Of a stretch of DNA of 10,698 nucleotides, positions 1 through 6,285 are shown piece by piece. Source of the DNA: an uncultured Gemmatimonadota bacterium (GTDB lineage Bacteria > Gemmatimonadota > Gemmatimonadetes > Longimicrobiales > Gaopeijiaceae); the NCBI GenBank assembly GCA_938030915.1, contig CALHIO010000029.1, positions 1 to 10,698 of the forward strand. Reading direction: 5' to 3'. How positions within the stretch are numbered: position 1 is the stretch's first letter; every line of letters starts with the position of its first letter. The notes under the pieces are model-generated. The model made no database searches. It was given only the letters and a program-made list of their open reading frames with translations, and was not told the origin of the DNA. The position numbers and the translations under genes are program-made.

Positions 1-1
1 T

Positions 2-607
2 CTTGATGCGATACCGGCCGATCTGGATGAGGTTCGTGAGGCTCTGAATGACGTAGCCCAGGATGCTACACGGGCTGGGGATGTGATCTCCAGCATGCGC
101 CAGCTCCTCGAGCGGGGAGAGACGCAGCAGGAGCATGTCGATCTTCGACGCGTCGTCCTCGACGTCGCGGAGCTCGTCCACAGCGAGGCTGTCATGCGAG
201 GGGTAGACATTCAGGTCGGCGAACACGACCATCCCCACCTTCTTGCCGTGGGTGATCCGGGCCAGCTGACGCAGGTCTTCCTGAACCTCGTGATGAATGC
301 GATCGAGTCTACGAGCCGCCTGCCTGCGGCTCCGCGGACCGTCTCGATCGTCTTCGTCGTCGATCCGGGTTCGGTGGAGATTCTCGTGCTGGACAACGGG
401 CCCGGATTCGTTGGGGATGACCCGGAAGGCATGTTCCAACCTTTCGTCTCACGGCGACCGGACGGCCTCGGGATGGGCCTCACGATCAGCCGGACGATCA
501 CGGAGGCTCACGGCGGTACGCTGACGGCTGAGCACGGCCCGGATGGTGGCGCGCTCCTTCGCGTGCGTCTTCCCCTCTCGGCGTCACCCTCCGAGGCTGC
601 ATCGTGA
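2..607 (+). CDS. Sensor histidine kinase, C-terminal part (5' end outside the window)
   Basis: This is the last 201 residues of a histidine kinase that autophosphorylates and passes phosphate to a response regulator. The reading frame is open from base 2, so the apparent GTG start at 83 is internal and the gene begins upstream of the window. Fragment residues 1-40 look like the second helix of the dimerisation/phosphoacceptor domain; the phosphoacceptor His lies off the edge. The ATP-binding HATPase domain follows, with an N box (NLVMNAIEST, key Asn at fragment residue 99), a G1 box (DNGPGF, Asp 131) and a G2 box within GLGMGLTISRTITEAHGG. The pattern F-x-P-F-V-S-R-R-P-D-G-L-G-M-G-L resembles FixL/PAS-type kinases (family knowledge). 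The sensor region cannot be seen, so the signal is unknown. A single-domain receiver follows 69 bases downstream and is the likely partner. Confidence 0.93.
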   Translation, partial: LDAIPADLDEVREALNDVAQDATRAGDVISSMRQLLERGETQQEHVDLRRVVLDVAELVHSEAVMRGVDIQVGEHDHPHLLAVGDPGQLTQVFLNLVMNAIESTSRLPAAPRTVSIVFVVDPGSVEILVLDNGPGFVGDDPEGMFQPFVSRRPDGLGMGLTISRTITEAHGGTLTAEHGPDGGALLRVRLPLSASPSEAAS

Positions 608-620
608 GCGGCGTACACTC

Positions 621-634
621 GACGTTCCGACGTC
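621..634 (+). other. Small hairpin in the kinase-regulator gap
   Basis: GACGT, loop TCCG, ACGTC forms a perfect 5-bp stem with a 4-base loop, 13 bases after the kinase stop. There is no T tract, so it is not a standard terminator. It could modulate expression between the two genes or be chance. The rest of the 69-base gap (608-676) shows nothing I can identify. Confidence 0.25.
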
Positions 635-676
635 CGTGACGCGAGGCACTGCGATCCTTCACTCGGGCCTGGGGAC

Positions 677-1057
677 ATGAAGCGCTTCGATGGTTTCGTG
701 GCCGTGGTCGATGACGATCCTTCCGTGCGTCGGGCGCTCACCCGCTTGCTGCGTTCCGTGGGCGTCCCGGCCGCTGCCCACGCGTCCGGTCTCGACTTTC
801 TGGAGTCACGTGCGCTTCACGATGTCGACTGTCTCGTCCTCGATGTGCACATGCCGGGCATGACGGGGCTCGAGGTGCTCGAGGAGGTGCGTGTTGCCGC
901 CTCCAAGCTCCCGGTCGTGCTCATGACGGGTCGCTACGAGGCCGAGTTCGAGGAACGCGCTCTCGCGGCAGGTGCTTCGGCCTTGCTGCGGAAACCCTTT
1001 TCGGATGCCGTCTTTTTCGCCGCCATCACCGACGCGACGGGCGAGTCCATCGCGTGA
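677..1057 (+). CDS. Single-domain response regulator (FixJ-like receiver, no output domain)
   Basis: This 126-residue protein is a CheY-like receiver that accepts phosphate from a histidine kinase. All key residues are present: the acidic pair Asp12/Asp13 in VVDDD, the phosphoacceptor Asp56 in LVLDVHMPGMTG, Thr84 in VLMTG, and Lys106 in RKPF. These imply a competent phosphorylation switch. The receiver fills the whole protein and no DNA-binding or enzyme domain follows, so it probably acts through protein contact or as a phosphate relay or sink. The sequence is closest in style to FixJ/NarL-type receivers (VVDDDxSVRRAL, LxFLE). The start is the ATG at 677 with a weak GGGGA just upstream; it places the receiver beta-1 strand a normal distance from the N-terminus. 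It lies 69 bases after the FixL-like kinase and in the same direction, so the two probably form one system. Confidence 0.93.
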   Translation: MKRFDGFVAVVDDDPSVRRALTRLLRSVGVPAAAHASGLDFLESRALHDVDCLVLDVHMPGMTGLEVLEEVRVAASKLPVVLMTGRYEAEFEERALAAGASALLRKPFSDAVFFAAITDATGESIA

Positions 1058-1146
1058 GGGTCAGACACCGGTCGAGCGTCCGTTGCCGCCCCTACAGAGC
1101 GTGGGTACCATGCGGGCTGAAGCGCGCAACACCGTTCTGACTCGGT

Positions 1147-1163
1147 CGGTTCTCTGCGAACCG
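1147..1163 (+). promoter_or_regulatory. Hairpin just upstream of the peptidase ribosome binding site
   Basis: CGGTTC, loop TCTGC, GAACCG gives a perfect 6-bp stem with a 5-base loop. It ends five bases before the GGAGG at 1169-1173. The position would suit a 5' leader structure that affects ribosome access. There is no T tract to make it a terminator. The 121-base gap 1058-1178 that contains it must hold any separate promoter for the peptidase gene, but I cannot pick out convincing -35/-10 boxes. Confidence 0.3.
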
Positions 1164-1168
1164 TCGAT

Positions 1169-1173
1169 GGAGG
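1169..1173 (+). promoter_or_regulatory. Ribosome binding site that favours a TTG start
   Basis: GGAGG lies 5 bases before the TTG at 1179. The in-frame ATG at 1167 overlaps this site and has no Shine-Dalgarno sequence of its own. This spacing decides the start of the downstream peptidase in favour of TTG. Confidence 0.6.
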
Positions 1174-1178
1174 TCTTC

Positions 1179-3470
1179 TTGAAACGCCGGTTTGGCGCGG
1201 CTCTCGTCGCCGCGCTCCTTTTGTCGTCCCCTCTCGCGGCGCAGTCCGTTCCGTCACCCATCGAACACTTTGGCCACGCCATCGGAGCCGATCGGCAGCT
1301 CGCGGACTGGAATGCCCTGACGTCGTACTTCGAGCGCCTCGCCGGTACGAGTGATCGTGTCGCGGTCGACACGCTTGGTCCGACGACGGTGGGGAACCCG
1401 TTCGTCATGCTCACGATCACGAGCGCCGAAAACCACGCCCGACTGAGCGAGCTTCACGAGATCCAGATGAAGCTCGCTGATCCCCGATCGATCTCGGGGC
1501 AGGACGAGCTGGATCGCTTGCTCGACGAGGGCAAGACCGTGGTGCTCATCACGCAGGGAATCCACGCGACCGAGGTTGGCGCCAGCCAGATGTCGGCCAA
1601 CCTCGCGTACGAACTGGCCAGCTCCGATAGCGAGAAGGTTCGTGAGATCCTCGATAACGTGATCCTCCTGCAGATCCCGTCCCTCAACCCGGATGGGCTC
1701 CAGTGGATCACGGAGTGGTACATGGATCTGGTCGGGACCCAGTACGAAGCTGCTCCGTTGCCGTGGCTGTATCAGTTCTACGTCGGTCATGACAACAACC
1801 GAGACTGGTACGCGTTCACGCAGCAGGAGACGATTCTGACCGTTCGCGAGGCGCATAACGCCTGGCATCCCCAGATCGTCCACGACGTACATCAGATGGG
1901 TGGGAATGGAGCTCGTATCTTCTTTCCACCATACATCGAGCCCTGGGAGCCGAACATCGACCCTGCCCTCACGGCTGCGGTGTCACAGCTTGGCACGTAC
2001 ATGGCCGCCGAGTTGACCGCGCAGGGGAAGAAAGGGGTGGTCGTCAACGCGCAGTACGACGCATTCACCCCTGCGCGCGCCTACATGCACTATCACGGTG
2101 CCGCTCGGATCCTGTCCGAGACGGCATCCGCGCGAATGGCGACTCCCGTCACGATCTCACCGGACGTGCTCGGCCCGGGGCGAAACTTCAATGCGGCGGA
2201 GCGCTCGTGGAATTTTCCGAATCCGTGGGAGGGAGGCGCGTGGGGGCTCCCTGACATCGTCGAGTATCAGAAGGCCGGCGCCATGGCCCTCCTCACGAAC
2301 GCCGCTCGCAACCGTCGCTACTGGCTGGAGAACTTCTACGGGGTCAACCAGCGCGCCGTGGACAAGTGGGTGTCGTGGCCCGATGCCTGGGTCATCCCCG
2401 CTGGGCAGGAGAACGACCCGGGTATCACGTATGCGATCCGGTCCCTGACCATGGCCGATGTCGAAGTCCATCGGGCAGAGGAGTCGTTCACAGTCGGTGG
2501 GATGGCGTTCGCGGAGGGGAGCTGGGTCATTCCGATGAATCAGCCGTACGCAAGCTTCGCGAACACGATGCTGGAGATTCAGGAGTATCCCGACCTGCGT
2601 GAGTATCCCGGGGGACCGCCCCAGCGTCCGTACGACGTCACCGCCCACACGCTGGGGTATCTGCTCGACTTCGACGCGGTGGCCGTGGACGGCCGCCTCG
2701 AGGTCGCTCTGAGTGATCCCGTGCCCGTGCCGGACTTCGACTTCCGTCTCCCCGAGCGCCTTTCCGGTCCGGACGCACCGCGCGTAGGCCTCTACAAATC
2801 GTGGCAGGAGCCCATGCCCGAAGGGTGGCAGCGCTGGGTTTTCGATCAACACGACATGCCCTACGACACCCTGCATGATGCGGACATTCAGGGTGGAGAG
2901 CTCGCCGAGTATGACGTGCTCATCTTCCAGGCGCAGGGGGCCGAATCCATTCAAAATGGTCACCCCGTGGGACGTGTGCCTCCGCCGTATGCGGGTGGCC
3001 TGGGCGACGCAGGTGGTGCCGCGGTTCAGGCTTTTGTGGAGGGCGGTGGTCGTGTGATCGCCATTGAGGCCGCCACCGACTACGTGCGTGACATGTTCGA
3101 TCTCGGTATCTCCGACCGGACCGATCGTCTCGCCAACACCGAGTTCTACATTCCGGGCTCGATCCTGCGTCTCGAACTCGATCCGGAGTCCGAGATCAGC
3201 GAGGGCATGCGAAGCGAAATCGCCTCGTGGTACTGGCGATCCAGCATGGCGTTCGACGTAGATGATCCCCGGGTTCGTGTCGTGGCGCGATACGGCTCCG
3301 GGGACCCGCTCCTGTCCGGCTGGGTCCTGGGCGGTGAGCACATCGCCGGGCAACCCGCGATCCTGGAGGCCGACATCGGAGAAGGCTCCGTCGTCCTGTT
3401 CGGCTTCCAGCCCAACTATCGGGCGCAGACCATGGCGACCTGGCCCTTGCTCTTCAACGCGATTCGCTGA
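1179..3470 (+). CDS. Secreted M14-family zinc carboxypeptidase-like protein with C-terminal amidotransferase-like domain
   Basis: This 763-residue protein is probably an exported zinc peptidase that trims peptides outside the cytoplasm. With the TTG start it opens as M-K-R-R-F, followed by a hydrophobic stretch and A-A-Q-S around residues 20-23, a typical Sec signal peptide. The M14 domain covers about residues 40-420. Its zinc ligands are His129 and Glu132 in GIHATEVGAS and His238 in VHDVHQMG. The substrate-binding N-R is N207/R208 in NNRDW, there is a conserved NPDG, and the likely general base is Glu314 in ILSETAS. All catalytic residues therefore appear present. From about residue 534 (RVGLYKSWQEPMPEGW) to the end lies a second alpha/beta region resembling a class I glutamine-amidotransferase-like fold. 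I see no clear catalytic Cys there, so it may bind ligand instead. Its stop overlaps the start of the next gene. An ATG at 1167 is an alternative start, adding four residues. Substrate specificity is unknown. Confidence 0.88.
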   Translation: MKRRFGAALVAALLLSSPLAAQSVPSPIEHFGHAIGADRQLADWNALTSYFERLAGTSDRVAVDTLGPTTVGNPFVMLTITSAENHARLSELHEIQMKLADPRSISGQDELDRLLDEGKTVVLITQGIHATEVGASQMSANLAYELASSDSEKVREILDNVILLQIPSLNPDGLQWITEWYMDLVGTQYEAAPLPWLYQFYVGHDNNRDWYAFTQQETILTVREAHNAWHPQIVHDVHQMGGNGARIFFPPYIEPWEPNIDPALTAAVSQLGTYMAAELTAQGKKGVVVNAQYDAFTPARAYMHYHGAARILSETASARMATPVTISPDVLGPGRNFNAAERSWNFPNPWEGGAWGLPDIVEYQKAGAMALLTNAARNRRYWLENFYGVNQRAVDKWVSWPDAWVIPAGQENDPGITYAIRSLTMADVEVHRAEESFTVGGMAFAEGSWVIPMNQPYASFANTMLEIQEYPDLREYPGGPPQRPYDVTAHTLGYLLDFDAVAVDGRLEVALSDPVPVPDFDFRLPERLSGPDAPRVGLYKSWQEPMPEGWQRWVFDQHDMPYDTLHDADIQGGELAEYDVLIFQAQGAESIQNGHPVGRVPPPYAGGLGDAGGAAVQAFVEGGGRVIAIEAATDYVRDMFDLGISDRTDRLANTEFYIPGSILRLELDPESEISEGMRSEIASWYWRSSMAFDVDDPRVRVVARYGSGDPLLSGWVLGGEHIAGQPAILEADIGEGSVVLFGFQPNYRAQTMATWPLLFNAIR

Positions 3471-4366
3471 TGACGTCCGACCGTACTTCGACCTGTCCCT
3501 CCTGCGGAGCGGCCGCCTCGGGAAACTTCTGTCAGAACTGTGGAACCGACCTGGGTGGGCAATTCTGTAACCAGTGTGGCGAACAGCTCTCGGCCGGATC
3601 GAAGTTCTGCGGCCAATGCGGAGCGCAGCTTGATCCTGACGCGCTGCGGCGCGGCTCAGCCCAACCCGCGGGTGCGTCGCTATCGGGGGGACGCCCGAAG
3701 GGTGCAGGGCACGCGCAGGGATCGGTGGGTCAGTCGTCCGAACGAAAGGAGGCTGCTCGCGAGGTCGTCGGCGGTCAGAACCTCGCCTGGTGGATCGCAG
3801 GTGTCGCGATGTTCATCCTGATTCTCTTCGTCGGTAACTCGATGGTTCGGCCGGGTCCGGGGCCGGTCCCTTCGACGAGCGGTCCTGTCCCGGCGGCGGG
3901 TGGTGCCGCCACGGGTGGTGTCGCTCCCGACATCTCGAGCATGTCTCCCATCGAGGCGGCGGACCGTCTCTTCAATCGCGTGATGCAGGCGACCAGCGCC
4001 GGGGATAGCGCTCAGGCGCAGGCGTTCCTGCCGATGGCGATCGCCGCGTACCAGCGGGCTCGCCCTCTCACGCTCGATGGAATCTTCCATTTGTCGATGC
4101 TGAACCGCACCGCGATGAACCTCGAGGCGGCACTCGACAACGCCCTGGAGATCCTCGAACAGGATCCGAACCACCTGCTGGGCCTGGCCGCCGCTGCCGA
4201 AGCGGCGATCGAGCTTGGCGAGCTCGACGAGGCGGAGGTGCATTATCGCCATCTCGCCACCATCTATGACGCCGAGGTGCAGAGGGCTCTTCCCGAGTAT
4301 GATCAGCATTCGCTGATCGTGGACGTCCTCAAACAGGATGCCGAGCGGTTCCTTTCGGGGCGCTGA
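3470..4366 (+). CDS. Double zinc-ribbon membrane protein with TPR-like C-terminal region, function unknown
   Basis: I do not recognise a named family for this 298-residue protein. The N-terminus has four CxxC knuckles (Cys9/12, 21/24, 33/36, 47/50), each followed by Gly, which is the signature of two tandem zinc ribbons of the DZANK/zinc-ribbon type. A flexible Gly/Ser/Ala-rich stretch (about 56-100) leads to one transmembrane helix at about 105-126 (W-W-I-A-G-V-A-M-F-I-L-I-L-F-V). A Pro/Gly-rich linker follows, then a helical region from about 155 to the end with alternating Ala/Leu/Glu repeats (ALDNALEILEQDPNHLLGLA) that look like tetratricopeptide repeats. By the positive-inside rule the ribbons are probably cytoplasmic and the TPR part periplasmic. 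The ATG overlaps the peptidase stop (TGATG) and lacks its own Shine-Dalgarno, so translation is probably coupled. It may be an adaptor or assembly factor; this is inference from architecture only. Confidence 0.85.
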   Translation: MTSDRTSTCPSCGAAASGNFCQNCGTDLGGQFCNQCGEQLSAGSKFCGQCGAQLDPDALRRGSAQPAGASLSGGRPKGAGHAQGSVGQSSERKEAAREVVGGQNLAWWIAGVAMFILILFVGNSMVRPGPGPVPSTSGPVPAAGGAATGGVAPDISSMSPIEAADRLFNRVMQATSAGDSAQAQAFLPMAIAAYQRARPLTLDGIFHLSMLNRTAMNLEAALDNALEILEQDPNHLLGLAAAAEAAIELGELDEAEVHYRHLATIYDAEVQRALPEYDQHSLIVDVLKQDAERFLSGR

Positions 4367-4382
4367 CCGGACCGACCGCGCG

Positions 4383-5390
4383 ATGCGCGTATTCCTGACT
4401 GGCGGTACCGGCCTGCTCGGCTCCCATCTGGCCGAGCATCTGGTGTCGCGTGGTCACGAGGTGCGGGCACTGGTCAGGCCTTCGTCCGACTCGTCCTTCC
4501 TGGCGGGGCTTGGATCGCAACTGGTCGAGGGTGACGTCACGGATCCGGTCGAACGCCTCTCGGATTTGATGGACGGATGCACTCACCTCGTGCACGGTGC
4601 GGCCCTCGTGTATGCCGGTGGTGCGTGGGAGTCCGTAGCCGCAGTGAATGTCGGCGGAACGGATCGCGTCCTATCCGCCGGTGCCCGGTGCGGGGTGGGC
4701 AAGGTAGTCCACATCTCGTCTGTGGCGGTCTATGGTGACCGCGAGGGAGCTTCCGACGAGACTGCGCCCATCACCCATGCCCTGCCCGATGGCGACTATT
4801 ATGCGCGGTCGAAGCGCGAGGCCGAGGTCGTGGCTCGTCGGATCGAGCAGGAAGCCGGCCTCCCGGTGAGTGTCGTGCGGCCGTCGGCCGTCTACGGCGA
4901 ACGAGACCGTCTCATGACTCCCGTCGTGGCGAGTATCCTGCGCATGCCTCTGGTGCCACTCTTCGGTCCGGGAAACAACACACTTCCGGTGGTCTATGCC
5001 GGGAATGTGGCGGTGGCGATCGGTCGGGTACTGGAATCGCCCGGTGGTGGTGATACATACGATCTCGGGATGGACCACCCTCTGACGCAGCGGGGGCTCT
5101 TCGAGGCTCAGGCTCGCGGCATGGGGCTGCGCCGCCGCTTTCTGCGTCTTCCCGCCGGCCTGGTTGGTAGTGGCGCTCGAGTCCTGAGCCGGCTTGGTGT
5201 CGGGACCCCTGGTGCCCAGCACCTCTCTCTCGAGCGGGTGGCGCGCCTCGCGCTCGGAGAGAACCCTTATGTCTCTCGCCGTGCGCATGACGATCTCGGC
5301 TGGGACCCGCCCCACCGCCATCAGGACGCCCTTGAACGCACCGGCCGCTGGATTTCGGGCCGGCCAGATCAACACTCGGAGACTATGTGA
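4383..5390 (+). CDS. NAD(P)-dependent epimerase/dehydratase (extended SDR)
   Basis: This 335-residue protein has a Rossmann fold and probably oxidises, reduces or epimerises a sugar nucleotide, sterol-like or other hydroxylated substrate using NAD(P). The cofactor motif is at the N-terminus: MRVFLTGGTGLLGSHLAEHL, with Gly7, Gly10 and Gly13 giving the TGxxGxxG of extended SDRs. Asp51 in the EGDVTD segment contacts adenine in this family. The catalytic set is Ser112/113 in HISSVAVYG with Tyr140 and Lys144 in YYARSK. VVRPSAVYG and the segment around residue 197 (FGPGNNTLPVVYAGNVA) match the substrate-side region of the family. The C-terminal third is less conserved, so the exact substrate cannot be read. 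I chose the ATG at 4383 because it puts the Rossmann strand at residue 1-6; an upstream in-frame ATG at 4338 would overlap the previous gene by 29 bases and add unrelated residues. It starts 16 bases after the zinc-ribbon gene and ends in a TGATG overlap with the next. Confidence 0.9.
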   Translation: MRVFLTGGTGLLGSHLAEHLVSRGHEVRALVRPSSDSSFLAGLGSQLVEGDVTDPVERLSDLMDGCTHLVHGAALVYAGGAWESVAAVNVGGTDRVLSAGARCGVGKVVHISSVAVYGDREGASDETAPITHALPDGDYYARSKREAEVVARRIEQEAGLPVSVVRPSAVYGERDRLMTPVVASILRMPLVPLFGPGNNTLPVVYAGNVAVAIGRVLESPGGGDTYDLGMDHPLTQRGLFEAQARGMGLRRRFLRLPAGLVGSGARVLSRLGVGTPGAQHLSLERVARLALGENPYVSRRAHDDLGWDPPHRHQDALERTGRWISGRPDQHSETM

Positions 5391-6163
5391 TGAACGACAC
5401 CGGAGCTGATCCGACTAAAAGTTCCTCTTCGTCGCTGCCCTACGAACGCCCAACCGAAGACGAGCGACTCCTGCAGAGCTTTGCCGAACTCGAAGAGGTC
5501 GGTATGGATTCGTGGCGCATCTTCCGCATCATGGGGGAGTTCGTCGAGGGCTTCGAGGAAATGTCCAAAATTGGAACGGGTGTTTCGATTTTCGGCTCCG
5601 CCCGCACGAAGCCTGACGATCCGATGTACCAGGCGTGCGTGGAGACGGCCCGGCAACTGGGTGAAGCGGGGTTCCCGATCATTACCGGGGGTGGGCCGGG
5701 TATGATGGAAGCCGCCAACAAGGGTGCCCAGCTTGCCAGCGTACCTTCAGTGGGCTGCAACATCGAGCTTCCGTTCGAGCAGTCCGGGAATCCCTTTCTC
5801 GATGTAGGGATCGACTTCCGGTACTTCTTCGTCCGGAAGACGATGTTCGTGAAGTACGCGTGCGCGTTCGTCATTTTCCCGGGTGGCTTCGACACGATGG
5901 ACGAGCTGTTCGAGTCGCTGACGCTGATTCAGACGAACAAGGTCCGCGACTTCCCGGTCGTCCTCTTCGGCTCCTCGTACTGGCAGGGGCTCCTCGACTG
6001 GGTCAGGTCGACGATGCTGGAGGAGGGGAAGATCTCTCCGGGAGACATGGATCTGATGCTGGTGACGGACGATCCGGCCGAGGCGACTGCGCACATCGTG
6101 GAGCGGCACAAGGCGCAGCTGACGCGGCAAGGATCGCGCTTCCGGCGCCGGCGCACGGATTGA
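5390..6163 (+). CDS. LOG-family protein (TIGR00730; cytokinin-activating-type nucleotide phosphoribohydrolase fold)
   Basis: This 257-residue protein belongs to the LOG/lysine-decarboxylase-like Rossmann family. Characterised members cleave nucleoside 5'-monophosphates into base and ribose 5-phosphate. After a polar N-terminal tail come VSIFGSAR (residues 65-72), the phosphate loop GGGPGMMEAANKGA (100-113), the conserved FFVRK (catalytic Arg149) and the signature PGGFDTMDE (164-172), with Glu172 as the second catalytic residue. The usual signature is PGGxGTxxE, and here Asp168 replaces its third Gly. Downstream LTLIQTNKVRDFPVVLFG matches the family. GGAG at 5378-5381 is 8 bases before the ATG at 5390, which overlaps the SDR stop as TGATG. 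A GTG at 5387 is a possible alternative start. It is the last gene before a probable terminator. The true substrate in this cell (AMP, another nucleotide, or none) cannot be told from sequence. Confidence 0.9.
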   Translation: MNDTGADPTKSSSSSLPYERPTEDERLLQSFAELEEVGMDSWRIFRIMGEFVEGFEEMSKIGTGVSIFGSARTKPDDPMYQACVETARQLGEAGFPIITGGGPGMMEAANKGAQLASVPSVGCNIELPFEQSGNPFLDVGIDFRYFFVRKTMFVKYACAFVIFPGGFDTMDELFESLTLIQTNKVRDFPVVLFGSSYWQGLLDWVRSTMLEEGKISPGDMDLMLVTDDPAEATAHIVERHKAQLTRQGSRFRRRRTD

Positions 6164-6207
6164 CCACTGTGGAGTAAACGGAGTTCCGACCATCCACGAG
6201 GCGGATT

Positions 6208-6242
6208 CGGCCTTGTTGGCCGGGGCGTCCGGGGCTTTTTTT
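6208..6242 (+). terminator. Probable Rho-independent terminator after the LOG gene
   Basis: A GC-rich segment ends in seven consecutive T at 6236-6242, 45 bases after the LOG stop. Several short stems are possible: CGGCC/GGCCG around loop TTGTT (6208-6222), CCGG/CCGG around GGCGT (6220-6232), or GCCTT (6210-6214) with GGGGC (6231-6235) abutting the T tract through two G-U pairs. None is long, so confidence is moderate. The position between two gene blocks fits a transcription end. Confidence 0.5.
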
Positions 6243-6253
6243 CCTGACTCTGC

Positions 6254-6270
6254 CGGAAACGGACGTTCCG
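6254..6270. repeat. Short inverted repeat upstream of lipA
   Basis: CGGAA, 7 bases, TTCCG forms a 5-bp inverted repeat ending 15 bases before the lipA GTG. A related CGGA-GT-TCCG palindrome lies at 6179-6188, near the start of the same gap. The two could be half-sites for a regulator of the lipA-pdh operon. They are short enough to be chance, and no promoter boxes could be assigned with confidence. Confidence 0.25.
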
Positions 6271-6285
6271 CGACTCGAGACGCAC

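Noticed and set aside
972..1178. Longer upstream start for the M14 peptidase frame
   Set aside because: The frame is open back to 972, but that overlaps the response regulator by 86 bases and would put Arg- and Pro-rich filler before a clear signal peptide. The GGAGG-TTG at 1169-1181 gives a much better start.
2157..3353. Long open frame on the - strand (398 codons) inside the M14 gene
   Set aside because: The translation has no recognisable domain and is His/Arg/Gly-rich, as expected from the antisense of a GC-rich gene. The + strand protein there has clear conserved structure.
4338..4382. Upstream ATG for the SDR gene
   Set aside because: It would add 15 polar residues before the Rossmann strand and overlap the zinc-ribbon gene; the ATG at 4383 starts right at the family's first beta strand.
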